The notes under the pieces: model-generated
Database searches by the model: none
Told to the model about the DNA's origin: nothing
The model's input: the letters and a program-made list of their open reading frames with translations, nothing else
Part shown: positions 24,432 to 32,785 of the stretch, piece after piece
Layout: every line of letters begins with the position of its first letter
Position numbering within the stretch: the first letter of the stretch is position 1
Translations under genes and position numbers: made by a program
Source of the DNA: Planctomycetota bacterium
GTDB taxonomy: Bacteria; Planctomycetota; Planctomycetia; Gemmatales; Gemmataceae
Length of the DNA: 41,133 bases
Direction of reading: 5' to 3'
NCBI GenBank assembly: GCA_016873095.1
Contig: VGYC01000050.1
Span: 1 to 41,133, forward strand

Positions 24432-26915
24432 ATGAACAAGCGTATCGCGGGGCTGCTGGGGGCGATGCTCCTCGTGCCATGGCTGGGCGGGCAACCGGAT
24501 GGGGTGAGCGCCCAGGACCCGAAGAAGGGGCCGGGATTCGGTGGGTTTGGCGGGCCGGGCGGGCCGTCGCGGCAGCTCGTCAAGCAGTTTGACAAGGACG
24601 GCGATGGCCGGCTCGACGACGACGAGCGCAAGGCCGCCCGCGATTTCATCAAGAAGGAGCGCGAAAAGGGTGGCGGCTTCGGTGGCTTCGGCGGCAAGGG
24701 GGGCAAGGGCCCCGGCGGTTTCGGCCAGCCCGGAGGCGGTTTCGCCACGTTGCTGGTCAAGCCGATCCTGGCGGCCCTCGACAAGAACGACGACGGCAAG
24801 CTCAGCAAGGACGAAGTCCTGGCCGGCGTGAAGAAATTCTTCACCGATCTCGACAAGGATGAAAACGGTTCCATCACCGAAGCCCAGCTCGCCGAAGGTT
24901 TGAACCGAATCTTTCCGCAACCGAAGGGCTTCCCCGGCGGCCCCGGCGGGCCAGGCGGCTTTCCCGGTGGCAAAGATCCCGGCGGCTTCCCGGGCGGTCC
25001 GGGCGGACCCGGTGCTGGTCCCGGCGGACCCGGTGGTTTCCCCGGCGGCCCTCCAGGCGGCCTTCCCAGGCCCGGCGAGATCCTGCCGGGTTTCTTGCAG
25101 CAGCAGCTGAAGCTCACTGCCGAGCAGCGCAAGGAACTCGAGAAACTGCAAAAGGAGATCGAGGCCAAGCTCGACAAGTTGCTGACGGAAGAGCAACGCA
25201 AGACGCTGCGTGACATGCGCCGGCGCATGTCCGGGGGATTCCCCGGCGGTCCCGGACCCGATGGCCAGCCGCCAGTTCCCGGCAAGCTGCCCAAGGGCCC
25301 CAAGGACGGTCCCTTCGGCCCTCCCGGCGGCATCGGCAAGTTCGGCCCCGGCAACATGTTCGCCGGCAACATCCGTCGCCGCGTCGATAGCAACAAGGAC
25401 GGCAAGATCACTCTGAATGAACTCAATGCCGCCACCGAGAAGGCATTCAAGGATGCAGACAGGGACAAGGACGGCATGCTGGACGAGAAGGAACTGGGCG
25501 CCGCCATCGGCCAGCTCTTCATGCCCGGCGGTTTCGGTCCGGGCGGCCCTGGCGGTTTTGGCCCGGGCGGGTTTCCGGGCGGCAAGGGACGCGAGCCCGC
25601 CAAGCCGGGACCACGCGTCAAGCCCGACGAGGTCAAGGTGCATCCCGATGCGCCCCTTTATGACCCCAATGTCCTGCGCACGCTGTTCATCGACTTTCCC
25701 AGCCAGGACTGGGAAGCGGAGCTGGCCGACTTCTATCGCAGCGACGTCGAGGTGCCGGCCACGCTCACCGTGGACGGCAAGAAATACGAGAATGTCGGCG
25801 TGCATTTTCGCGGCATGTCCTCCTTCTTCGCCGTCCCGGCCGGCTACAAGCGCTCGCTGAACCTGTCGCTCGGCTTCGTGAACAAGAAGCAGCAGCTGCA
25901 CGGCTACAAGACGCTGAACCTGCTCAACGCCCACGACGACCCCACGCTGATGCACACGGTGCTGTTTTCGCACATCGCCCGCCAGCACATCCCGGCGCCG
26001 AAGGCCAATTACGTCAAGGTCGTCATCAACGGCGAGAGCTGGGGCATCTACGTCAATGCCCAGCAATTCAACAAGAACTTCCTGGTCGAGAACTACAAGA
26101 CCGCGAAGGGCGCCCGCTGGAAGGTGCAGGGCAGCCCCGGTGCTGGCGGCGGGCTCGACTACATCGGCGATAACATCGAGGATTACAAGCGCCGCTACCA
26201 GATCAAGTCGAAGGACCGCGACAAGGACTGGAAAGCGCTCATTACCCTGTGCCGCACGCTCGACCAGACGCCCCCGGATAAGCTCGAGGCCGCCCTGAAG
26301 CCGATGCTCGACATCGACGGCGTCCTCTGGTTTCTGGCGCTGGACAACGCGGTCATCAACGGCGACGGCTACTGGACACGGGCCAGCGATTACAGCATCT
26401 ATCGCGATCCCAGGGGCGTCTTCCACGTCATCCCGCACGATACCAACGAGACGTTTCAGCCGGCCATGAACTTCGGATTTGGCGGCTTCGGCCCGAAAGG
26501 CGGCGGCAAGGACGGGGCCAGGAACGACAAGGGCGGCATCGGCGGACGAGTCCCGGCCTTCGATCTCGATCCGCTCGTCGGCCTGAACGATGCCCGCAAG
26601 CCATTGCGGAGCAAGCTGCTGGCGGTGCCGGCCCTGCGCGAGCGCTATCTCGACAACGTGCGCCGCATCGCCGAGTCGAGTTTCGACTGGGCGAAGCTCA
26701 AGCCGGTGATCGATCGTTATCGCGCCCTGATCGAGAAAGAAGTCGAGGTTGAGACGCGGAAGCTCTATTCGCTGGCGGACTTCCAGAGCAGTCACGTGGA
26801 AACCGCGCCGGCAGGCGGCGGCCGCGGCGCCAGCCTGAACCTGCGTCGCTTCGCCGATCAGCGCCGTGCCTTTCTGCTCAATCATGAGGCCATCAAGAAG
26901 GCGGGGGGCGCATGA
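24432..26915 (+). CDS. CotH kinase family protein with EF-hands and collagen-like linkers
   Basis: The 827-aa product has a signal peptide (1-27), then three EF-hand loops (54-65, 117-128, 141-152), a collagen-like FPGGPGG-rich linker (about 165-212), a charged helical segment (225-266), and two further EF-hands (319-330, 343-354) framed by more Gly/Pro repeats. From about 400 the CotH kinase-like domain follows, with YENVGVHFRGMSS, LNLLNAHDDPTLM, and the active-site-like region LDNAVINGDGYW to FHVIPHDTNETF (D670). CotH proteins are atypical kinases that phosphorylate secreted or coat proteins. It overlaps the VTC-domain gene by 4 bp (ATGA). Calcium dependence of the kinase is an inference from the EF-hands. 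Confidence 0.85.
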   Translation: MNKRIAGLLGAMLLVPWLGGQPDGVSAQDPKKGPGFGGFGGPGGPSRQLVKQFDKDGDGRLDDDERKAARDFIKKEREKGGGFGGFGGKGGKGPGGFGQPGGGFATLLVKPILAALDKNDDGKLSKDEVLAGVKKFFTDLDKDENGSITEAQLAEGLNRIFPQPKGFPGGPGGPGGFPGGKDPGGFPGGPGGPGAGPGGPGGFPGGPPGGLPRPGEILPGFLQQQLKLTAEQRKELEKLQKEIEAKLDKLLTEEQRKTLRDMRRRMSGGFPGGPGPDGQPPVPGKLPKGPKDGPFGPPGGIGKFGPGNMFAGNIRRRVDSNKDGKITLNELNAATEKAFKDADRDKDGMLDEKELGAAIGQLFMPGGFGPGGPGGFGPGGFPGGKGREPAKPGPRVKPDEVKVHPDAPLYDPNVLRTLFIDFPSQDWEAELADFYRSDVEVPATLTVDGKKYENVGVHFRGMSSFFAVPAGYKRSLNLSLGFVNKKQQLHGYKTLNLLNAHDDPTLMHTVLFSHIARQHIPAPKANYVKVVINGESWGIYVNAQQFNKNFLVENYKTAKGARWKVQGSPGAGGGLDYIGDNIEDYKRRYQIKSKDRDKDWKALITLCRTLDQTPPDKLEAALKPMLDIDGVLWFLALDNAVINGDGYWTRASDYSIYRDPRGVFHVIPHDTNETFQPAMNFGFGGFGPKGGGKDGARNDKGGIGGRVPAFDLDPLVGLNDARKPLRSKLLAVPALRERYLDNVRRIAESSFDWAKLKPVIDRYRALIEKEVEVETRKLYSLADFQSSHVETAPAGGGRGASLNLRRFADQRRAFLLNHEAIKKAGGA

Positions 26916-27625
26916 GTTCCTTGGATGCCTACGAGCTGAAGTTCCTGGTTGACACGGCGCTGGCCAGGCAGGTCGAAGCCTGGGGCCGCGACCACCTGGC
27001 CATCGATCCGCATGCCGATCCAGCGCTGGGCGGCGCCTATCGGGTCCGCAGCATCTACTGCGACACGCCCGAGCTGGACGTGTACTTTCGCAACGACGGC
27101 TACCGTCGCCGCAAGTTTCGCCTGCGCCGTTACGGCGTTGAGTCGGTTGTCCATCTGGAGCGCAAGTCGAAGCCCGGCGACCGGGTGAGGAAGAGGCGGA
27201 CGGCCGTCGCCGGCCACGAACTCTCGCGCCTCGGCAAGGATGTCGATCCTGCCTGGCCGGGCTTCTGGTTCCAGCGCCGCCTGTCGGCACGCCGCCTGCA
27301 GCCGCGCTGTCTGATCACCTACGAGCGGCACGCTCACGTCGGCATGGGCGGCGATGGGCCGATGCGCATGACGCTCGACCATGATATCCGCGCCGCCCTG
27401 GCCGGCGGCTTCGACTTTGAACCGGCAGCGCGCGACACGCTTCTCCTGCCTGGCGCCGTCGTCCTGGAACTCAAGTTTCAGTCGAGACTGCCGGCCTTGT
27501 TCCGCGCCCTCATGCACGACATGAAGCTGACGCCCAGCGGCGTGTCCAAGTACCGCATGGGCATTGAAGCATGCGGCCTGGCGGCGGACTCAGCGCCTGT
27601 GCCGCGCGTGCACAAGGCTGGATAG
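26912..27625 (+). CDS. VTC domain (polyphosphate polymerase-like) protein
   Basis: The 237-aa product matches the VTC/polyphosphate-polymerase branch of the triphosphate tunnel metalloenzyme fold: YELKFLVD near the N-terminus, RSIYCDTPELDVYF, the basic strand RRKFRLRRYG, HLERKSKPGDRVRKRR, YERHAHVG, RMTLDHDIRA and VVLELKFQSRLP. Charged residues alternate along strands as expected for a tunnel binding a phosphate chain and metal. In the yeast VTC complex this domain makes polyphosphate from ATP. Genes of this type are regularly found next to CotH and DUF4956 genes; here it overlaps CotH by 4 bp and the DUF4956 gene follows at once. Confidence 0.85.
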   Translation: MSSLDAYELKFLVDTALARQVEAWGRDHLAIDPHADPALGGAYRVRSIYCDTPELDVYFRNDGYRRRKFRLRRYGVESVVHLERKSKPGDRVRKRRTAVAGHELSRLGKDVDPAWPGFWFQRRLSARRLQPRCLITYERHAHVGMGGDGPMRMTLDHDIRAALAGGFDFEPAARDTLLLPGAVVLELKFQSRLPALFRALMHDMKLTPSGVSKYRMGIEACGLAADSAPVPRVHKAG

Positions 27626-27629
27626 ATGT

Positions 27630-28313
27630 TTGTGGTTCCGCGCAGCGCGCGGTCGAGGTGTTGCCCTGGATCCGTTCTCTCTGAATCTTGACGCACTGGG
27701 CGATCTGGCCATGCGGCTCGGCGTCGCGCTGGGGCTGGGCTGCGCGGTCGCCGTCATCTACCGCCTGACCCGGCAGCGCGACGGCGCGGTTTCGCCCAGT
27801 TTCATGACAACGCTGGTGATGCTCTCGGTGCTGATCGCCATGGTCACGCAGGTCATTGGCGATAACCAGGCACGCGCTTTCAGCCTTGTGGGCGCGCTGG
27901 CCATCATCCGTTTTCGCACCGTCGTCGAGGATACGCGCGACACGGCCTTCGTGATCTTCGCCGTCGTCGTGGGCATGGCGGCCGGCGCCAACTACGTGAC
28001 CGTCGGGCTCGCCGGCCTGTTTGTCGGCGGGCTGGCAGCCGTCATCATCCGTCCCCGGGGCGCCGGCGGCGAAGCGACCTGGCAGCTGACCGTGCGCGTC
28101 GGCCTGGGCCAGGATGCCGACCTCGCCATCGCAGCCGTTCTGGCCAGGCATTTCGATGATGTGCAGCTGCAGGCTACCGCCACCGGCCGGCAGGGGGCGG
28201 CCCTCGACCTCTCCTACCGGGCCCGCATGCAACCCGCCGGCAGTCCCATCGCCCTCGTCAACGAACTCAACCGTCTCGAAGGCGTGCAGAGCGTCGAACT
28301 GCGCCGCAGCTGA
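27630..28313 (+). CDS. DUF4956 membrane protein
   Basis: The product (about 227 aa from the TTG at 27630) has at least four hydrophobic segments: LAMRLGVALGLGCAVAVIYRL, FMTTLVMLSVLIAMVTQVIG, FVIFAVVVGMAAGANYVTVG and LAGLFVGGLAAVII. It also carries the DUF4956 landmarks RAFSLVGALAIIRFRT and EDTRDTAFVIF, and a soluble C-terminal domain (about 145-227). It completes the conserved CotH-VTC-DUF4956 set and may anchor the assembly or form a channel; the function is unproven. The start is uncertain: no in-frame ATG exists before the first helix, so TTG at 27630 (after AAGGCTGGA) or TTG at 27564, overlapping the VTC gene, are the options. Confidence 0.75.
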   Translation: MWFRAARGRGVALDPFSLNLDALGDLAMRLGVALGLGCAVAVIYRLTRQRDGAVSPSFMTTLVMLSVLIAMVTQVIGDNQARAFSLVGALAIIRFRTVVEDTRDTAFVIFAVVVGMAAGANYVTVGLAGLFVGGLAAVIIRPRGAGGEATWQLTVRVGLGQDADLAIAAVLARHFDDVQLQATATGRQGAALDLSYRARMQPAGSPIALVNELNRLEGVQSVELRRS

Positions 28314-28445
28314 GCCGCCCCGGCGGTCCCGTCCCCCGCCCCCCACACGCGTTGCCAGTTTCTCTGGCCGGGTCGCGACAAACACTTTACAATGGAGGGA
28401 CTTCGTAGACAGCACACATGGAGCCGGTCCAGCGACGGTTGATGC

Positions 28446-30371
28446 ATGTCCGAGTCTCTGCAATTGTTCCTCATCGAGGACGAAGACGACTATTCCTACC
28501 TGATGCGAAAGGGTCTGGAGCGCGCCGGGCATGTCGTCACGGTCTGCCGGACGGCCGCCGACGCCCTCATCGTCCTGGGGCACAAGACCTTCAGCCTGGT
28601 GATTCTCGATCAGCGGCTGCCGGACATGGACGGTCTCGATCTGTTGCAATCCCTCAATCGCGAAGGCATCACCACGCCGGTGCTCATGGTCACCGGCCAC
28701 GGCGACGAGCACCTGGCCACGCAGGTGCTGCGGGCCGGCGCCCTCGATTATGTCGTCAAGGACCGGGCGCTCAACTTCCTCGCCGAACTCCCCAAGCGCG
28801 TCAGCGATTCGATCACGCGGTTTCGCTTGCAGCAGATGAATCGCCTGTTGATCGAGGCGCTCGAGTCGGCCCGCGACGGCATCATGATCACCGATTTGCA
28901 GGGGACGATCCTGCACGTCAACCAGGCCCTCGAAAAGATGACCGGCTACGATCGCCAGGAATTGCTGGGGCAGAATCCGAGCCTGTTCCGGAGCGGCGTG
29001 CATGGCCCCGACTTTTTCGGCGACCTGTGGCGGACGGTGATGGCCCGGGCCAGCTGGCAGGGGGAGCTGTTCAATCGCCGCAAGGACGGCACGCTTCTGG
29101 ACGTGTCGCTGACGGTGTCGCCGATCGTCGAGCCGCGCGGGCAGCTGACGCACTTCGTCGGCATCTATCGCGACATCGGCGAGCGCAAGCAGATGGAGCG
29201 GCAACTCTTCCAGGCCCAGAAGATGCAGAGCGTCGGCACGCTGGCCGGCGGCGTGGCCCACGAATTCAACAACCTGCTGTCCGGCATTCAAGGTTATGCC
29301 ACTCTCGGCCTGCGCGAGAAAGAGCTGTCGCCCACGCTCGCACAGTTCCTGCAGCTGATCGTGGATCTGTCCGAGCGGGCAGCCAATCTGACCCGGCAAC
29401 TGCTCGCCTTCGCCCGCAAGCCCGCTCTGAGCCGGCAGCCGACTGCGATGGAAAAGCTGCTGGCCAACACTGCCGAACTGGTGCGGCATTCGCTCGCCAT
29501 CGAGGTCGATTTGCAGTTGCCGCAGCCGGGCGACGACCCGCCGCTGCTGGCCCTGGCCGACGCCAACCAGCTGCAGCAAGTGCTCGTCAACCTGGCGCTG
29601 AACGCACGCGATGCCCAGTCGGCGCCGGCCGAGATCATCTTTCGACTCGGCCGGGCCAGGCTGGAGGGCGAGTTGCCCGCTTTTCCGGAGAATGTGCCGG
29701 CCGGCGACTATGTCCTGCTCGAGGTGGAGGACCGCGGCTCGGGCATGCCTGCCGAGGTTCTGGCCCAGGCCCTCGATCCATTCTTCACGACCAAGGAAAT
29801 CGGCCAGGGGACCGGGCTGGGCTTGCCAGTGGCCTTCGGCATCGTCCACGGCCATCAGGGCTTCTTGACCATCAAGACGCAAGCCGGTGTCGGCACCTGC
29901 GTCGGCATCTACCTGCCGCTGCTGGATGATGAGGTGGCGCGGCTGGAGCCGGGCCGCTACGACGGCGAATTGCTCGAACCGGAGACCGGACCCGGCAAGG
30001 TCATCCTGGTCATCGATGACGAAGTGGCGGTCCTCAACGTCATCCAGCGCTTCCTGGAAATCGCCGGCCACCAGGTGATTCCGGTCATGAACGGGGCCCA
30101 GGCGCTCGAAAAGCTCGGTCGCGGCCTGGACGCCGACCTGGTCATCCTGGACCTCATGATCCCGCGCGAAGAGGGCGCCAGGACCTTTGACGCCATCCGC
30201 GCGCTACGCCCCGATCTGCCCATCCTGCTGTGCACCGGCCTCCTGCAAGCCGAGCAGGGCGCCGCACTGATCGCCCGCGGCGCCGTCGATCTCCTGCGCA
30301 AGCCCTTCCGCATGAATGAACTCTGGTACGCCGTCAACAAGGCCATGGCGGCGTCTGCCGATCCACGGTAG
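28446..30371 (+). CDS. Hybrid sensor histidine kinase (REC-PAS-HisKA-HATPase-REC)
   Basis: The 641-aa cytoplasmic protein has a receiver domain (1-120; phospho-acceptor D55 in [13 protein letters not shown]), a PAS domain (about 133-250), a dimerisation/phospho-acceptor helix with H272 in [11 protein letters not shown], an HATPase domain (about 335-495; N box ALNARDA, G1 EDRGSGM, G2 GQGTGLGL) and a second receiver (518-635; D569 in LVILDLMIP, with conserved K in LLRKPF). With no transmembrane segment and an N-terminal receiver, it is likely a relay node that takes input by phosphotransfer. No output DNA-binding domain is present. It starts 132 bp after the DUF4956 gene, so cotranscription is possible. 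Confidence 0.93.
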   Translation: MSESLQLFLIEDEDDYSYLMRKGLERAGHVVTVCRTAADALIVLGHKTFSLVILDQRLPDMDGLDLLQSLNREGITTPVLMVTGHGDEHLATQVLRAGALDYVVKDRALNFLAELPKRVSDSITRFRLQQMNRLLIEALESARDGIMITDLQGTILHVNQALEKMTGYDRQELLGQNPSLFRSGVHGPDFFGDLWRTVMARASWQGELFNRRKDGTLLDVSLTVSPIVEPRGQLTHFVGIYRDIGERKQMERQLFQAQKMQSVGTLAGGVAHEFNNLLSGIQGYATLGLREKELSPTLAQFLQLIVDLSERAANLTRQLLAFARKPALSRQPTAMEKLLANTAELVRHSLAIEVDLQLPQPGDDPPLLALADANQLQQVLVNLALNARDAQSAPAEIIFRLGRARLEGELPAFPENVPAGDYVLLEVEDRGSGMPAEVLAQALDPFFTTKEIGQGTGLGLPVAFGIVHGHQGFLTIKTQAGVGTCVGIYLPLLDDEVARLEPGRYDGELLEPETGPGKVILVIDDEVAVLNVIQRFLEIAGHQVIPVMNGAQALEKLGRGLDADLVILDLMIPREEGARTFDAIRALRPDLPILLCTGLLQAEQGAALIARGAVDLLRKPFRMNELWYAVNKAMAASADPR

Positions 30372-30394
30372 CTTCAGCCACTTGTACGGTTACG

Positions 30395-30400
30395 TATAAT
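30395..30400 (+). promoter_or_regulatory. TATAAT -10 box directly before a start codon
   Basis: A perfect TATAAT ends 6 bp before the ATG at 30407, which places the expected transcription start at the A of the ATG. There is no Shine-Dalgarno, so a leaderless mRNA is predicted. The -35 region (around 30372-30378) matches the consensus poorly. Confidence 0.5.
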
Positions 30401-30406
30401 CGCTTC

Positions 30407-31834
30407 ATGAAACTCCCCCGCACCGAGGACGTCTGGGCGCTGTGGATCGGCTTGCTGATCTTCGCGCTGTCGCTCGGCAATCTTGCCAGGCTGGACCTGC
30501 TGGGCTGGGCCGTCGATGCCCGCGTGTGGGTTGAATGGTCGAAGGCGCTCGGCCCCACCTCGGCGACCTACGGTCTCCCGAGCGTTGCCGGACTGGCGCT
30601 CATGTTCGGCTTCCTGCTCGCCATCCTGTCCGCCGGCGCCCGCGTGCTCGGCTATCCCGCGGGCCGCTTCGCGCTGGGATTCACGCTGGTCTTCTGGATC
30701 AGCTACGCCTGCTGGCTGCTGGGACATAATGCCTACATCGCAGCCACGCCGAGGGAGCGCGCCGACCTCGGCATCTCCTGGTCTCTGGGGCTGACGGGCG
30801 AGGCCGGCTATATCGTGGCGCTGATCGCGGGATTGACGCTGGGCAACTTCTTTCCGCGCAGCGTGGCCGCCATGCAGGAGGCCGTGCGCCCGGAGTGGTA
30901 CATCAAGGCGGCCATCGTCGTGCTGGGCGGCTCGCTGGGCGTGAAGGCGGCGGCCGACACGCGCTTGACCGAGGCGATCCTGTTTCGCGGGCTGGCCGCC
31001 ATCATCGAGGCCTATCTCATCTACTGGGCCGTCATCTACTTCATCGCCCGCAAGTTCTTCGGCTTCAGTCGCGAGTGGGCGGCGCCCCTGGCGTCCGGCA
31101 TCTCCATCTGCGGCGTGTCGGCGGCCATCGCCACCGGCGCCGCCATCCGCGCTCGCCCCATCGTGCCCATCATGGTCTCCTCGCTGGTCGTCATCTTCTC
31201 GGTCGTGGAATTGCTGGTGCTGCCGTTCGCCGCCCGTGCGTTCCTGGTGGACGAACCGATGGTGGCCAGCGCCTGGATGGGCCTGGCCGTCAAGACCGAC
31301 GGCGCCGCCGTCGCGTCCGGCCAGATCACCGAGTCCCTGATCCGCACCGCCGCCGAGCAGCAAGGCATGAACATCCCCGCCGGGCCGATGCTGATGACCA
31401 CGACCACGGTGAAGGTGTTCATCGACCTGTTCATCGGCGTCTGGGCATTCATCCTGGCGATCATCTGGGTGTATCGCGTGGACCCCAAGCCGGGCGAAAG
31501 AGTGTCGCCGCTGGAGATCTGGCAACGCCTGCCGAAGTTCGTGCTCGGCTATTTTCTGACCTTCGCGGTGATGCTGTATTGCGCGCTGAACTGGCGGGAC
31601 GTTGGCGCCGATCTGCAAGCCGCCAGCCGGCAGGGAGACATCTTTCGCAAGCTGTTCTTCGTGATGACGTTCTTCACCATCGGCCTGGTGTCGAACTTCA
31701 AGAAGCTCTGGCAGGAAGGCATCGGCCGGCTGGCGCTGGTCTACGCCGTCGGCCTGTTCGGCTTCGTCATCTGGGTGGGCCTGCTGATCTCCTGGCTGTT
31801 CTTCCAGGGGGCCCATGAAGTCTTTACGCGCTGA
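30407..31834 (+). CDS. Putative sulfate exporter family transporter (YeiH/UPF0324-like)
   Basis: The 475-aa product has about eleven transmembrane helices and the pattern of the putative sulfate exporter family: LGNFFPRSV, IVVLGGSLGVKAA, the conserved ASGISICGVSAAIATGAAIR region (re-entrant Gly/Ser/Cys-rich segment), AWMGLAVKTDGAAVASGQIT, TTTTVKVFIDLFIGVWAFIL and GLVSNFKKLWQEG. Transport of sulfate or sulfonates in this family is predicted rather than proven. It begins 35 bp after the kinase stop, with its own TATAAT box at 30395. A 56-aa single-helix protein gene follows 9 bp after its stop and may be an accessory subunit. Confidence 0.8.
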   Translation: MKLPRTEDVWALWIGLLIFALSLGNLARLDLLGWAVDARVWVEWSKALGPTSATYGLPSVAGLALMFGFLLAILSAGARVLGYPAGRFALGFTLVFWISYACWLLGHNAYIAATPRERADLGISWSLGLTGEAGYIVALIAGLTLGNFFPRSVAAMQEAVRPEWYIKAAIVVLGGSLGVKAAADTRLTEAILFRGLAAIIEAYLIYWAVIYFIARKFFGFSREWAAPLASGISICGVSAAIATGAAIRARPIVPIMVSSLVVIFSVVELLVLPFAARAFLVDEPMVASAWMGLAVKTDGAAVASGQITESLIRTAAEQQGMNIPAGPMLMTTTTVKVFIDLFIGVWAFILAIIWVYRVDPKPGERVSPLEIWQRLPKFVLGYFLTFAVMLYCALNWRDVGADLQAASRQGDIFRKLFFVMTFFTIGLVSNFKKLWQEGIGRLALVYAVGLFGFVIWVGLLISWLFFQGAHEVFTR

Positions 31835-31843
31835 ACTGGAGCC

Positions 31844-32014
31844 ATGCCGATGGAGAGCCACGACAATCAACTCGCCGAGGAACTGGCCAAACTCCCGCAT
31901 GAGCCGCTCTTGCCGGTGGAGAAGAAGCTCATTGCCGGCAGCCTGATCCTGGGACTGGCGCTGCTCGGCATCCTGGTCTGGCTGAGTTACACGTTTTTCC
32001 CGCTGGGAAATTGA
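31844..32014 (+). CDS. 56-aa single-pass membrane protein
   Basis: This short gene starts 9 bp after the transporter stop with GGAG just before the ATG. It encodes a charged N-terminal half (SHDNQLAEELAKLPHEP), then one transmembrane helix (LIAGSLILGLALLGILVWL), and ends YTFFPLGN. The tight spacing and clean helix point to a real small subunit or regulator of the transporter; no family is recognised. Confidence 0.65.
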   Translation: MPMESHDNQLAEELAKLPHEPLLPVEKKLIAGSLILGLALLGILVWLSYTFFPLGN

Positions 32015-32032
32015 GCCGTGTCGTGGCATCCC

Positions 32033-32078
32033 GTGCGCGAAACCGCAAGCGGTGGATGCGACGTTCGCTTGCGCGCAC
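32033..32078. repeat. Family A repeat, deleted form
   Basis: GTGCGCGAAACCGCAAGCG (32033-32051) faces CGCTTGCGCGCAC (32066-32078). The outer and inner stems pair, but the right arm lacks the five bases opposite AAACC, leaving a bulge. It lies between the plus-strand 56-aa gene and the minus-strand phage-like block. Confidence 0.7.
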
Positions 32079-32096
32079 CGGCTCGCGTGTGAGTTC

Positions 32097-32291
32097 TCAG
32101 TCCTTGCTCACGCACCGGCAAGCGAATCCCGGCCGGCCGTTGATTTGCCTGGCGATCAACCAGCCGCGGCAGCGCGGGCAGCGGGCAGTGAGGTAGTCGT
32201 CGTCGCGGCCACGCTCGCGGCGCCGGACACGCGGACGCAAGCGGCCGACCAACGCCGTTTCGGAGCCGAGCCATTGTCGGATGCAGACCAT
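32097..32291 (-). CDS. Small zinc-ribbon protein
   Basis: The 64-aa product is basic, with a C-terminal CPRC-WLIARQINGRPGFACRC arrangement: four Cys spaced as a zinc ribbon. The ATG at 32291 follows GGAG. It is the last gene of the minus-strand phage-like block, 22 bp after the terminase-like gene. It may bind nucleic acid; no family is identified. Confidence 0.6.
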   Translation of the reverse strand: MVCIRQWLGSETALVGRLRPRVRRRERGRDDDYLTARCPRCRGWLIARQINGRPGFACRCVSKD

Positions 32292-32313
32292 GTGGTGTCT
32301 CCAGGTGAGAATG

Positions 32314-32781
32314 TCAGCGGTGTGTTTCCTGAGATGACTGCAACGCGGCGGCGGCGCGTGCCCGCGCCTCCGGGTAGGGGGCCAGCGCCTCCAGCAGCCT
32401 GCGGCACACGTCCATGAACTCCGGCAGCTCAAAGACGTTGGGCGCAGCCGGCGCATCGTTCTCGATCGGCCGGGCGACGCCGGTCCAGCCGGGATCGCCC
32501 CGTTTCTCGCGCCCCGGACCGTGCTCGAGCCAGTCGCGGGCATGATTCTTGTAGGCATGCGCCTCGGCCAGCAGCCGGGCCTGCGCCATGGCGGCATCCA
32601 CCTGGCGCGCGAAGTCTGCGAACGACTCCGGGGCGTCGGCCGCGCGGCCCAGGCGCAGCCAGCGCCGATACTGCTTTCGCGAGACGCCCCAGGCTCGTGC
32701 CGCCACGTGGCCGTACGCCCCGGCGCGAATGCCCGAGACAATCTGGCCTGTCAACTCGGCGCTTGGAGGCGTGTCGTTCAT
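32314..32781 (-). CDS. HTH protein, terminase-small-subunit-like
   Basis: The 155-aa product begins with a helix-turn-helix pattern, ELTGQIVSGIRAGAYGHVAARAWGVSRKQYRRWLRLG (residues about 9-45), then helices containing ESFADFARQVDAAMAQARLLAEAHAYKNHARDWLEHGPG. HTH followed by an AYKNHARDWLEHGPGREK segment is characteristic of small DNA-packaging or terminase-associated proteins in planctomycete phage-like regions. No large terminase gene is adjacent in the window. It begins about 5 bp past the stop of the ATPase-GNAT gene, so the two are coupled. Function inferred from fold and context. Confidence 0.55.
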   Translation of the reverse strand: MNDTPPSAELTGQIVSGIRAGAYGHVAARAWGVSRKQYRRWLRLGRAADAPESFADFARQVDAAMAQARLLAEAHAYKNHARDWLEHGPGREKRGDPGWTGVARPIENDAPAAPNVFELPEFMDVCRRLLEALAPYPEARARAAAALQSSQETHR

Positions 32782-32785
32782 GATG

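Noticed and set aside
22994-28300. Very long minus-strand frames rich in Pro/Gly or Arg/Ala
   Set aside because: Antisense to the hydrolase-NTF2, CotH, VTC and DUF4956 genes; codon bias fits the plus strand.
27510-32029. Minus-strand frames of 850 and 550 codons
   Set aside because: Antisense to the histidine kinase and the transporter, both recognisable families.
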